Below are positions 16,115 to 23,187 of a DNA stretch of 25,494 bases, piece by piece. Source of the stretch: a virus; the IMG/VR virus record IMGVR_UViG_3300031951_008164, positions 1 to 25,494 of that record; one strand, 5' to 3'. Every line of letters starts with the position of its first letter. Within the stretch, counting starts at the first letter, position 1. The translations under genes and the position numbers were made by a program. The notes under the pieces are model-generated. The model was given only the letters and a program-made list of their open reading frames with translations. It made no database searches and had not been told where the DNA came from.

Positions 16115-17137
16115 ATGGCATTTACACAAGGTCTTTGTCAAAAATTACAAGCGGATTTGAATTCCGTGGCGGGAATGAACGCCCCCGCATTGAAACGCGA
16201 TCGCGTTGGTTATTTGGACGCGTTAATGTCCGAGGAAAACCGAATGGGATTTGAAGCGATTCCAATCCCAACGAACGGAAAAAATCGCACCGTTCAAGTG
16301 AATTACATTCAACGCGGAACCGATTCGGACGTGAATTTGACATGTTCAAATTCATGTGACACCGAACAAGAAATCGCGCCGTTTGAAACCAACGTGTCAA
16401 TCACGAATTGTTTGGAAACCAAAGGAATGAAATTTTCCGAGGATCAAATGAGAAAATTGTGTGAGGCGGATTCGGTTTATGTATCGAACGTGATCATGTC
16501 ACAAATGAACGCAATCAACACCGCATTGAACAAACAATTGTTGGCGGAACAAGCGTCAAATTTTGGAAAGTTCGCAGACGGAACAACCCAAAAATCAATC
16601 AAATTGTTCGAAGCAACAACAAACGCCCCCCGTGCGATCGCGTCGGCCCAAATCCGTCACGAATACGATTTGGTTGGTGCGAGTGGTGCGCCAATGATCA
16701 TTGGCGGCGGGAATTTCGATTTGTACGCAAAAACACAACAAATCGCATGTTGTAACGCCAACACGGGAACCGATTTGTCACGTTGGACCGATTACATGTA
16801 TTTCAACGACCGTTTCGCGGAAAGCGTAATTGGTGCGGGTGAATTCGTGGTTTTGGCCCCGAACGCGGTTCAATTGTTGACATGGAACAAATACGTTGGC
16901 GATTACGCAAAAAGAAACGACGTTTTCGAACACGGAACGATCACCGATCCATTCACGGGTTTGACATACGATTTGAAAGTTCATTACGACGATTGTGCCG
17001 ACGAATGGTCGATCAAATTGTTGTTGAATTGGGAATTGTTTTTCATTCCAGGACAAGCGTTCAAATCGTCGGATCCAAATTTTGGCGTGAATTACACGTT
17101 CAATTTCAAAGATTGTTCAACAATCGTTGGTTGTTAA
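16115..17137 (+). CDS. Major capsid protein, 340 aa
   Basis: The protein starts MAFTQGLCQKLQADLNSVAG and resembles an HK97-fold shell protein in size and layout. It has an N-terminal helical arm, a mixed central region (LFEATTNAPRAIASAQIRHE), a region with RWTDYMYFNDRFAES, then AGEFVVLAPNAVQLLTW and a beta-rich end (DLKVHYDDCADEW, ELFFIPGQAF). It follows the scaffold-like gene, has the strongest-looking leader in the window, and is followed by a hairpin, all as expected for the most abundant virion protein. There are several cysteines (TCSNSCD, IACCNANT, last residue Cys), which is uncommon for capsids. No N-terminal protease cleavage site can be judged. Confidence 0.8.
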   Translation: MAFTQGLCQKLQADLNSVAGMNAPALKRDRVGYLDALMSEENRMGFEAIPIPTNGKNRTVQVNYIQRGTDSDVNLTCSNSCDTEQEIAPFETNVSITNCLETKGMKFSEDQMRKLCEADSVYVSNVIMSQMNAINTALNKQLLAEQASNFGKFADGTTQKSIKLFEATTNAPRAIASAQIRHEYDLVGASGAPMIIGGGNFDLYAKTQQIACCNANTGTDLSRWTDYMYFNDRFAESVIGAGEFVVLAPNAVQLLTWNKYVGDYAKRNDVFEHGTITDPFTGLTYDLKVHYDDCADEWSIKLLLNWELFFIPGQAFKSSDPNFGVNYTFNFKDCSTIVGC

Positions 17138-17144
17138 AAAAAAC

Positions 17145-17171
17145 ACCACCCCGATCAATGATTGGGGTGGT
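17145..17171 (+). terminator. Hairpin after the major capsid gene
   Basis: ACCACCCCGATC (17145-17156) pairs with GATTGGGGTGGT (17160-17171) with one G-U pair and a three-base loop. It starts seven bases after the capsid stop. No T run follows, so it may act as a partial terminator, an mRNA 3'-end stabiliser or a processing site rather than a full intrinsic terminator. Confidence 0.65.
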
Positions 17172-17182
17172 TCAATTCAATT

Positions 17183-17209
17183 AAGTTAAACAAAAAAAAT
17201 CAAAAAAAT
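17183..17209 (+). promoter_or_regulatory. A-rich leader of the putative tail tube gene
   Basis: AAGTTAAAC (17183-17191) is followed by runs of A up to ATG 17210, mirroring the capsid leader. This suggests matched strong translation of the two most abundant virion proteins. Confidence 0.4.
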
Positions 17210-17752
17210 ATGGCATTGTGTCCAAGTACATGCGCCCCCGATCTTCCCGAAAGTTATTCGGGCGGGTGTGGCGTTTCCACACGAAACGGTGGAATTTCAA
17301 AATTGGCGTTCGTGAAATGTGATTACACGTTCACCGACATTTCGGATCGAACCGAATGGATCGCGGCGATCGCGTCGAAAAATGTTGTTTTGACGGGTTT
17401 GATTTTGGGTCAAAAACCCAAGGGATCATTCACAAAAAAACGAATTTCGTCATGTGGTCCCGAAGCGATCGTGGGCGGTGAAAAATCCGTGACGTTCCAA
17501 GATTACAATTCAAATCCCGAAGATTGTATGGACATCGATTTTTGGAACAAGATCCAACAAAACGCGACCAATTATCAATTTGGTTACTACACATGTGACG
17601 GGTATTTTTACGGATTGATCGAATCGTTCCAAATTGAAGTCGATCAAGTGATCGAGGACAACAACACGGGGTCAATCTTTTTTGACGGAACCGTGACATG
17701 GAACACGACCACAATTCCGTGTGGCGTTGCGGTGAATTTGGACGGAATTTAA
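17210..17752 (+). CDS. Putative major tail tube protein, 180 aa
   Basis: ATG 17210 follows the A-rich leader; the frame is open upstream through the hairpin, which is not coding. The protein is beta-rich and compact. Its N-terminus is Cys-rich (MALCPSTCAPDLPESYSGGC), followed by VKCDYTFTDISDRTEWIAAI, a basic loop (KPKGSFTKKRISSCG), FGYYTCDGYFYGLIESFQIE and a final strand pair. Size, beta content, position one gene after the capsid and isolation between two hairpins with a strong leader all suggest a highly expressed virion subunit. A tail tube is the obvious missing part. I recognise no family with certainty; a decoration protein is the main alternative. Confidence 0.55.
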   Translation: MALCPSTCAPDLPESYSGGCGVSTRNGGISKLAFVKCDYTFTDISDRTEWIAAIASKNVVLTGLILGQKPKGSFTKKRISSCGPEAIVGGEKSVTFQDYNSNPEDCMDIDFWNKIQQNATNYQFGYYTCDGYFYGLIESFQIEVDQVIEDNNTGSIFFDGTVTWNTTTIPCGVAVNLDGI

Positions 17753-17775
17753 TTCGTCCAAATCTTTGTTCATTG

Positions 17776-17813
17776 AAAACCCCGTGGTGTTTGTTCGCCA
17801 TGGGGTTTTTTTT
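17776..17813 (+). terminator. Intrinsic terminator after the putative tail tube gene
   Basis: AAAACCCCGTGG (17776-17787) pairs with CCATGGGGTTTT (17798-17809), with one G-U pair and a ten-base loop. It is followed directly by a T run to 17813, which is the classic intrinsic terminator form. Confidence 0.85.
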
Positions 17814-17843
17814 ATTATTTTTGAAAACATAAACCAAAAAAAA

Positions 17844-18386
17844 ATGGCCGAAATCATTTCACAAATCGACCCAAAAACGGGTGAATCCGTGTTTGTTGAT
17901 CGTGCAACGGGCGAAATCGTTGTTGTTGAAACATTCCAAATCAAAGGATCCGACGTCGTTGACGCGGGATCGGGCGAAATTGTTTTCACAGTTCAAAAGG
18001 ACGGGGAATTGGTTGACGCCAAGGGCCAACCCGCCCGTGTGACCATTGATCCAAAATCGGGTGAAATATTGGTCAACGGTTCGCCATACGGAAAAACAAC
18101 CGACGGTGGTGGTGGTGGAACGGATCCCGTTGATCCAAAGGATCCAAACGGTGGTGGTGGATCAAACGGTGGTGGTGGATCAAATGTCAATGACACGGCC
18201 AACGCGTTTTCAAAAACCAAAATTGACCGAAATGGAATCCCCGCGGGGAACGTTGTTCCATTGATCCAAATGGACAACCGAGGTCGTCAAATCAATTTCA
18301 CCCAGGCCGTCGCAAAATCCGCCCAAATTACATTGGGCAAAGGTGGCGCGGGATTGGGAACGGATTTCAAAAAACGAAACAAATGA
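17844..18386 (+). CDS. Virion-associated unknown with glycine-serine linkers, 180 aa
   Basis: ATG 17844 follows an A-rich leader; upstream in-frame codons lie in the terminator. Residues 1-88 contain repeated short beta units with a GE-I/V pattern (DPKTGESVFVDRATGEIVVV, SGEIVFTVQKDG, DPKSGEILVNGS). Residues about 90-115 form a flexible glycine-rich linker with DPVDPKDP and two tandem NGGGGS units. The last 65 residues include NGIPAGNVVPLIQ and a basic end. The mixture of beta repeats and linker fits a head decoration or fibre anchor protein, but no family is recognised. The stop overlaps the next start. Confidence 0.6.
   Translation: MAEIISQIDPKTGESVFVDRATGEIVVVETFQIKGSDVVDAGSGEIVFTVQKDGELVDAKGQPARVTIDPKSGEILVNGSPYGKTTDGGGGGTDPVDPKDPNGGGGSNGGGGSNVNDTANAFSKTKIDRNGIPAGNVVPLIQMDNRGRQINFTQAVAKSAQITLGKGGAGLGTDFKKRNK
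18147..18182 (+). repeat. Two tandem 18-base units encoding NGGGGS
   Basis: AACGGTGGTGGTGGATCA occurs at 18147-18164 and again, identical, at 18165-18182. It encodes Asn-Gly4-Ser twice within the linker of the 180-residue protein. A further GGT run lies just upstream at about 18106-18119. Confidence 0.9.
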
Positions 18387-18814
18387 TTTTCCACCAACAA
18401 CAATTGAACAATGTGGATCCAATGGTGAAATTTGCCGTTGAATTGATCCACAAACGTGTCGCGCCATTTGACGTTTTCGTTGTGGCGTCGGATCGTGAAT
18501 CAACCGATCGGATCGAACGAATGGAGGTTGTCGCCAAGGGACAATTTACCAAACCGTCATGGATCAAATCAACATCAAAATCCAACGGTGTGATTTTTTT
18601 TGTGACATCGACCAATTTCCGCAGAAAATCCAACAAAATGATTTCCGAGGCCATGGAGGCCACCAAAAAGGAAATCGAGGGGTTGACATTGGAATCGGTT
18701 GATCATGCAAAATTCACGGCGTTTTTTGTCGCCATGAAAGCCAAAAAAGAAAAAACCGAGGAACCGATCGCGGATCAACCCGCAGAGGAACCAACAATTG
18801 AATCCCAGGAATGA
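18383..18814 (+). CDS. Unknown protein with acidic C-terminal tail, 143 aa
   Basis: ATG 18383 overlaps the previous stop (ATGA). Residues 1-115 look like a small alpha/beta domain (VKFAVELIHKRVAPFDVFVV, SNGVIFFVTSTNFRRKS). A mixed-charge helix is followed by an acidic tail of Glu, Pro and Ala. No motif that I can name is present. Tight coupling to its neighbours suggests a structural or assembly function shared with them. The stop overlaps the amidase start. Confidence 0.6.
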   Translation: MIFHQQQLNNVDPMVKFAVELIHKRVAPFDVFVVASDRESTDRIERMEVVAKGQFTKPSWIKSTSKSNGVIFFVTSTNFRRKSNKMISEAMEATKKEIEGLTLESVDHAKFTAFFVAMKAKKEKTEEPIADQPAEEPTIESQE

Positions 18815-19320
18815 AAAAACCATTCAAATATTTGGTCATTCATTGCACCGCAACACATGAGGGGAAAAATATTTCACCCGAAACAATTGTTCGTTGGCAT
18901 ACGGCCCCACAACCAAATGGTCGTGGTTGGTCGCGTGTTGGATATTCGGACATGATTTTGTTGGACGGATCCCGTCACAAATTTGTGGAACACAATGGTG
19001 ATCGATTCATTGACAACAATGAAATCACGAATGGCGTCAAAGGGATCAATTCAATCGCCCGTCATGTTGTTTATGTCGGAGGATTGGATCCAAAATCGTC
19101 CAAGGCCAAAAACACATTGACCGAGGTTCAAAAACAAACATTGATTGGAATCATTCATGAAGTGTTGGCGTATCAACCCGACGTGATCATTGGAGGCCAC
19201 AATCAATTCGACAATAAAGCGTGTCCGTCATTTTGGGTTCCGAAATTTTTGGAATCAATTGGCGTTCCCGAAAAAAATATTTACAAAAACGACCCGTTTG
19301 GATATGGCCGCATGTTTTGA
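18811..19320 (+). CDS. N-acetylmuramoyl-L-alanine amidase (endolysin), 169 aa
   Basis: This is a zinc amidase of the Amidase_2/T7 lysozyme type, which cuts the bond between N-acetylmuramic acid and L-alanine in peptidoglycan at lysis. The zinc ligands are visible as His11 (VIHCTAT), His130 (GGHNQFD) and Cys138 (KACPSF). Tyr45 (GYSD) and Lys136 complete the site. The spacing of 8 from the second His to the Cys, with Lys six after that His, equals that of T7 lysozyme. The length is about one catalytic domain, with no signal peptide and no separate wall-binding domain, so release depends on the holin. ATG 18811 overlaps the previous stop. Confidence 0.92.
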   Translation: MKKPFKYLVIHCTATHEGKNISPETIVRWHTAPQPNGRGWSRVGYSDMILLDGSRHKFVEHNGDRFIDNNEITNGVKGINSIARHVVYVGGLDPKSSKAKNTLTEVQKQTLIGIIHEVLAYQPDVIIGGHNQFDNKACPSFWVPKFLESIGVPEKNIYKNDPFGYGRMF

Positions 19321-20245
19321 AAATTTCATTGGGATCCGTTGTGTTTCCCAAACCGCCCCAAAATCGGGGTTGTTCATTGACGATTTGGAGGGAATCAATT
19401 TAAGATTCGCCGCAGACGTGGCGGATTCGGGTTTTTCGTCGGGCGTCCAATTGGTTGAATCGAAAATTCGATTCGCCACCCAATTGGTGTTGAACGACAT
19501 CGCCCGTTTCACCATTCCATTTTTTCGAATGAATTCAATCGTTGACGAATTGGTTGTCGGCGAATGGAAAAACACATTTTTGACACCCGATCCAAGCGAT
19601 CGAGGCGTTCGGATCACAACCCGCGAATCGCGATTGTTGCGCGTCCGTGTTCAATCCGTTCAAATTCGGATCATGGAACCAAATTTCATTGGCCAAATCA
19701 AAATTGTGGACGGGACCCAGGTGGCCACGTTTGATTTTGAAACCGACGCGAATGGAAACGCCGAGGTGTTCCCGAATTATTTGTCGCAGACGGCGGAAAT
19801 TTACGTTGTCCAAGACAACACCGCGATCAATCCAAACAACACCATGGTCAAAGGTGGTTGTTCATGTTCGTCAAAAAAATCGGAATTCATGATCGCCAAC
19901 GGTTGGAATGGTGTCACAACCACGACAACGTCGTTTGGTTTGGTTGTCCAAGCCAACGCGGAATGTTCAACCGACGAAATCGGTTGTGTGTTGGCCCAAA
20001 AAATTCGTTTCGCGGTTTTGTATCGTGCGGGAATTGAAATAATAAAGGAGGCGATCACAACCGATCGTTTGAATTCGGTGACGTTGTTGGATTCCGACAA
20101 ATGTGAATTTTTGTTGACCGAATTCAACAACCAATACAAACAACAATTTGAAACCGTCGTCCAAACATTGCCCGAATTGTTTTCACGAATCGACGACATT
20201 TGTGTCGTGTGCAATCAATCGCGGTATGTTTACGGAACGCCATAA
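19304..20245 (+). CDS. Cysteine-containing virion-like protein, 313 aa
   Basis: ATG 19304 overlaps the end of the amidase gene by 17 bases; the upstream in-frame part is amidase shadow. Early residues read TAPKSGLFIDDLEGINLRF then AADVADSGFSSG, a pattern I have a loose memory of from Bacteroidota phage proteins of unknown role. The middle is beta-rich. A KGGCSCSSKKSEF segment and further cysteines (AECSTDEIGC, ICVVCN) follow. There is no membrane segment. It lies inside the lysis block but looks structural, perhaps a tail or connector protein. Confidence 0.6.
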   Translation: MAACFENFIGIRCVSQTAPKSGLFIDDLEGINLRFAADVADSGFSSGVQLVESKIRFATQLVLNDIARFTIPFFRMNSIVDELVVGEWKNTFLTPDPSDRGVRITTRESRLLRVRVQSVQIRIMEPNFIGQIKIVDGTQVATFDFETDANGNAEVFPNYLSQTAEIYVVQDNTAINPNNTMVKGGCSCSSKKSEFMIANGWNGVTTTTTSFGLVVQANAECSTDEIGCVLAQKIRFAVLYRAGIEIIKEAITTDRLNSVTLLDSDKCEFLLTEFNNQYKQQFETVVQTLPELFSRIDDICVVCNQSRYVYGTP

Positions 20246-20257
20246 AACAACAAGATC

Positions 20258-20341
20258 ATGAAATGTAATTGCAACAAGCCAAGCCGACCCGCGTCGCGTC
20301 CCGTTTCACGTCCAACGTCGAAACCACGTCCAAGGTATTGA
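20258..20341 (+). CDS. Tiny basic Arg/Pro/Ser-rich peptide, 27 aa
   Basis: ATG 20258 opens MKCNCNKPSRPASRPVSRPT and seven more residues, ending in TGA. It combines a CxC pair with repeated S-R-P units. Codon choice matches that of the window, and it fills most of the gap between the 313-residue gene and the holin-like gene. The function is unknown. Confidence 0.5.
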   Translation: MKCNCNKPSRPASRPVSRPTSKPRPRY

Positions 20342-20361
20342 ACAACAAAACAAAATCGATC

Positions 20362-20880
20362 ATGTCGTCGTATCAACCACACACACCCAGGATTCAAACG
20401 GAATTGTTCGAAATATTCGAATCGGTGTGTTCGTTAAAATTAAAAATGAAAACATTGTTTTTTTCCGTTGTCGGAGGATTCACCATTGGAGGATTGTCCG
20501 CATTGATCGACGATTGGATTTTTTCCCCGTCGGTGTCTTATTTCGCGTTGATCGGTTTGATTTGTGCGGATCATGTCACGGGCGTTTCGTTGGCGTGGCG
20601 TCACAATAAATTCGAAACCAAAAAAGCGTTGCGAATTTTTTGGACGATATTGTCCCACACGGGTTTGTTAATGTTTGCCACCAATTTGTCCAAAGGATCC
20701 GCCGCGTTGTTTTGGTTGAATGAGGGCGTTTTTGTTCCATTGGTGATTGTCAATTTGTTGTCATTGATCAAAAATTTGTCATTGTTGGGTTGGATCAAAC
20801 GAGGATTGGCGGATTTCTTTTATCGCAAAATTGACGCCTACAAAAACCAATACATTGAAAAAAATGAAATCCCGAATTGA
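20362..20880 (+). CDS. Holin-like membrane protein, 172 aa
   Basis: ATG 20362 follows an A-rich leader; an internal ATG at 20446 with a better A run is an alternative that would remove 28 residues. The protein has a short soluble N-terminus and then several hydrophobic segments: SVVGGFTIGGLSALI, VSYFALIGLICADHVTGVSL, and two or more in FWTILSHTGLLMFATNL and FVPLVIVNLLSLI. The ADHVTGVSLAW motif, followed by KFETKKAL, matches the D-x-x-TG-x-x-A signature of the phage_holin_4 (TcdE/Bhl) group. Holins collect in the inner membrane and open it at a set time so that the endolysin can escape. Amidase upstream and spanin downstream support this role. Confidence 0.75.
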   Translation: MSSYQPHTPRIQTELFEIFESVCSLKLKMKTLFFSVVGGFTIGGLSALIDDWIFSPSVSYFALIGLICADHVTGVSLAWRHNKFETKKALRIFWTILSHTGLLMFATNLSKGSAALFWLNEGVFVPLVIVNLLSLIKNLSLLGWIKRGLADFFYRKIDAYKNQYIEKNEIPN

Positions 20881-21310
20881 ATGGATCACATTGGTGATCA
20901 TGATCATGGTCATGTCGTCGTGTATCACGGCGGAACGTTGTCATGATCGGTTCCCATGTCCAACACGGACCGAGGTGAAAACCGTGATCCGTGACACGAC
21001 AATCGTGACCAACCGAACATCATTCGACACGATCGTCCGTTGGTCGTCCCGTGACACCATTTTCGTCAAAGATCAAAAAACCAAGATCGAAACCAAAATT
21101 TTGTGGTTGCCAGGCGATTCAATATTTGTTGAATCAACATGTCCACCCGACACCGTTCGCGTGGAAAAAATCATTCAAACGTCCGTGACCACCGTAGAAC
21201 CCGAACCGTCGAAAATTTTACCATGGAAATCATGGATTTGGGCCGTGTTGGGGATCGCCGCATTGGTGGCCGCGGGATATTTTGTCAAATCAATCAAACC
21301 AACCAAATGA
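20864..21310 (+). CDS. Unimolecular spanin candidate, 148 aa
   Basis: ATG 20864 overlaps the holin-like stop by 17 bases. The N-terminus is a lipoprotein signal, with a basic start, a hydrophobic core (WITLVIMIMVMSS) and Cys20 as the lipidation site. The middle is a hydrophilic region of alternating strand-like TTIVTNR-type segments. Near the C-terminus (about residues 122-142) there is one membrane span (WIWAVLGIAALVAAGYFV) with a basic end. An outer-membrane lipid anchor plus an inner-membrane C-terminal span is the layout of u-spanins such as T1 gp11, which fuse inner and outer membranes in the last step of lysis. The gene order amidase, holin, spanin agrees. The only serious doubt is the lipobox, which has Met-Ser-Ser before the Cys rather than Leu. 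Confidence 0.75.
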   Translation: MKSRIEWITLVIMIMVMSSCITAERCHDRFPCPTRTEVKTVIRDTTIVTNRTSFDTIVRWSSRDTIFVKDQKTKIETKILWLPGDSIFVESTCPPDTVRVEKIIQTSVTTVEPEPSKILPWKSWIWAVLGIAALVAAGYFVKSIKPTK

Positions 21311-21750
21311 CACCCGACGAATTCAAATCAAAAATCGACAAAGCGGTTCGCGACGTTTCGTCCCGACAATCCGAATTTTTGTTTTTGGGGGCCAAGTTGT
21401 TGGAGGGCGAAATGAAACAACGCATTTTCAACGACGGGATCGGATCCAATGGATCCAAAATTGGAAAATACAAATCCAAATCATGGATCACCAAACGATC
21501 GGAAAGCGGACGACAAACCAACACCGTCGATTTGGAATTCACGGGTGATTTGAGGAATTCAATCAAACCCGTGAAATCGGGACCATTTGACGTTTTTTTG
21601 GTTGTTGTGAACGATCGGGATTTCGTAAAGGCAAAAGGCCAGGAGGACCGCAGAAAAAAGGAAATATTCACCCCAACGTCGTCCGAACGTGAATCCGTCG
21701 AAAAATATGTGGCGGATTTGTTCATGGAGGATTTTTTGAAAAACATTTGA
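21307..21750 (+). CDS. Tail completion/neck protein, HK97 gp10-like, 147 aa
   Basis: ATG 21307 overlaps the spanin stop (ATGA). The sequence has the pattern of phage morphogenesis proteins: a helical N-terminus, a RIFNDGIGSNGSKIGKY segment, a basic ITKRSESGR stretch and DLEFTGDLRNSIK, which corresponds to the L-x-x-TG-x-L-x-x-S-I signature of HK97 gp10/virion morphogenesis families. The end is a helix. Such proteins join head and tail or finish the tail. The next gene is a plausible tail terminator, giving the common gp10-terminator pair, though here both lie after the lysis genes. Confidence 0.65.
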   Translation: MTPDEFKSKIDKAVRDVSSRQSEFLFLGAKLLEGEMKQRIFNDGIGSNGSKIGKYKSKSWITKRSESGRQTNTVDLEFTGDLRNSIKPVKSGPFDVFLVVVNDRDFVKAKGQEDRRKKEIFTPTSSERESVEKYVADLFMEDFLKNI

Positions 21751-21752
21751 CC

Positions 21753-22319
21753 ATGTTGAACATTGTGAAAATATTGGCGGATTCAATACACCAATGGATC
21801 CCCGAAATGAAAAAATCGGTGTATTTGGCCGCGATCGACGACGACGGTCGTGTGTTGATCAAAAACCCAAACGAAAACGAATATCAATTCGCGGGGGTTC
21901 ATGATCACGACGATTTGTATTTTTATATCCGTTTTCGAAATGACGGTCGGATCCAATTTTCCGAATCACCGTCCAACAAAAGGTTCACCGCGTTCCAACA
22001 ATTTTTTCGTATCAAATACCAATTGACCGTTGTCGCATGTGTTCGCGGTGTCGAACCCCATTGTTTGGAGGAACGTTTGAGATTTGCGATCATGACGGCG
22101 TCATTGCCGTCCACGTCCATTTTCACCAATGTGTTCGTTGAACCGATTGAATCATGGTTGGATCCGATCGCGGTGGTCAAAAGGGAATCCCCAAACAAAA
22201 ACAAACCATTCGACAAAAAATTGACGTTTGTGGCGTTTGATTTTGATTTGGTTGGTGATCGCGACATGACGTTGGAGGAATATTGTGACACCATAAACAT
22301 CGGAGGAAATTGTCCATGA
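21753..22319 (+). CDS. Putative tail terminator protein, 188 aa
   Basis: ATG 21753 lies two bases after the previous stop; a TTG at 21747 is less likely. The protein is mixed alpha/beta: a first helix (LNIVKILADSIHQWIPEMKK), strands around YLAAIDDDGRVLIKN, a mid region with FRIKYQLTVVACVRGVEP, and a final strand pair (KLTFVAFDFDLVGDRDMT) of the kind that ends tail terminators. The role would be to stop tube growth and bind the neck. The call depends on this layout and on the gp10-like gene directly upstream. The stop overlaps a tiny gene. Confidence 0.5.
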   Translation: MLNIVKILADSIHQWIPEMKKSVYLAAIDDDGRVLIKNPNENEYQFAGVHDHDDLYFYIRFRNDGRIQFSESPSNKRFTAFQQFFRIKYQLTVVACVRGVEPHCLEERLRFAIMTASLPSTSIFTNVFVEPIESWLDPIAVVKRESPNKNKPFDKKLTFVAFDFDLVGDRDMTLEEYCDTINIGGNCP

Positions 22320-22411
22320 TCCAACGGATCAAATATTGGTTTCAATGGATCGCAGAGGTTCAACAAGCGGTGAACGAAATCCGATCCAAATCGCCATTCG
22401 GAAAATTTTGA
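22316..22411 (+). CDS. Tiny unknown protein, 31 aa
   Basis: ATG 22316 overlaps the previous stop (ATGA). The product is MIQRIKYWFQWIAEVQQAVN plus 11 residues, ending in GKF: an amphipathic, Trp-rich, basic helix. Its stop lies inside the promoter-like word at 22408-22421. The coding pattern matches that of the window; no function is recognised. Confidence 0.5.
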   Translation: MIQRIKYWFQWIAEVQQAVNEIRSKSPFGKF

Positions 22412-22421
22412 CGTATATTTG
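22408..22421 (+). promoter_or_regulatory. Promoter-like site, copy 3 of TTTGACGTAnnTTTG
   Basis: TTGACGTATATTTG is identical to 14757-14770 and contains TATATTTG (22414-22421), a match to the Bacteroidota -7 box. No clear TTG lies 17-20 bases upstream, where TTCGG is found instead. ATG 22437 follows after an A-rich leader of 15 bases. Confidence 0.5.
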
Positions 22422-22436
22422 AAAAAACATTGAACA

Positions 22437-22745
22437 ATGAATTGTGGTTGTGTCAAACATTTAGGTTGTTTCGTTCCAAACGACACCATTGATTTCGGAT
22501 TGGTCGCCCCATGTGACGCGACAATCACGTTTGAAATCTTCAATTCCAACGGATCGTTCCAAACGATTGACGTGGAATTTTTTGAGGGCGACGCGTTGAC
22601 GTTGCCGTTCACATTCAACGAAAACGCGGACACCGTGATCAAAATTCGGGTTCCCGAATGTGCGGCGGTCCCAGGTTGGGGATATTTTACCACCAACGAC
22701 GGGGCGTGTTCATGGTCGGTTTCGGGAATGATCCCACATTGTTAA
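22437..22745 (+). CDS. Small beta-rich cysteine-containing protein, 102 aa
   Basis: It starts MNCGCVKHLGCFVPNDTIDF and continues through DATITFEIFNSNGSFQTIDV to GWGYFTTNDGACSWSVSGM and a final Cys. It reads as one beta-sandwich domain with six or seven cysteines, similar in style to the tail proteins of this phage. It sits directly behind promoter copy 3 and before a membrane protein gene. A decoration or fibre-tip role is possible, but no family is recognised. Confidence 0.6.
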   Translation: MNCGCVKHLGCFVPNDTIDFGLVAPCDATITFEIFNSNGSFQTIDVEFFEGDALTLPFTFNENADTVIKIRVPECAAVPGWGYFTTNDGACSWSVSGMIPHC

Positions 22746-22764
22746 TTTCAAAACCCATATAAAA

Positions 22765-23187
22765 ATGAACAACAACAAAATCGTCAATTCGATCAACACG
22801 ACATTTTTGGTCGGGATCGGAATCATGATCGGATTCATGGTCGCCAATTTGATCACAATCCCCACACAATTCACCATGGTTTCATGGGCCGCGATCGTTG
22901 CGATCACCGCCGCCATGGTTTCAATCTTCATTGATTTCGTAATTCAACCAGGCCACATTTTTGGTTTTTGGTCGCGTTTCCTCGATTCAATGAAAAATCC
23001 CAAAAACCCATTTCGCGCCATGGCCAAACCATTGGGCGGTTGTTTGTATTGTATGAACGTTTGGGTGACGTTTGGGACGTTTATTTTGACCAAACAAGGG
23101 ATTGGAATGTCGTGGTGGTATTTGATCCCCACGGCGGCAATTTCCCACGTCGTTTTGGCGATCATGGAACGCAAGGTGAACGCATAA
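22765..23187 (+). CDS. DUF1360-like membrane protein, 140 aa
   Basis: There are two hydrophobic segments in the first half (FLVGIGIMIGFMVANLI and WAAIVAITAAMVSIFIDFVI). A polar loop leads to GGCLYCMNVWVTFGTF with Cys93 and Cys96, then a further span (YLIPTAAISHVVLAIM). The C-x2-C-x3-W motif between membrane spans is typical of the DUF1360 family found in bacteria and phages, whose role is unknown. The gene ends this transcription block: two hairpins follow its stop. A-rich bases precede the start. Confidence 0.6.
   Translation: MNNNKIVNSINTTFLVGIGIMIGFMVANLITIPTQFTMVSWAAIVAITAAMVSIFIDFVIQPGHIFGFWSRFLDSMKNPKNPFRAMAKPLGGCLYCMNVWVTFGTFILTKQGIGMSWWYLIPTAAISHVVLAIMERKVNA

Noticed and set aside
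18106-18182. GGT-rich stretch as a CRISPR-like or regulatory repeat
   Set aside because: It is in frame within a gene and encodes a flexible linker.
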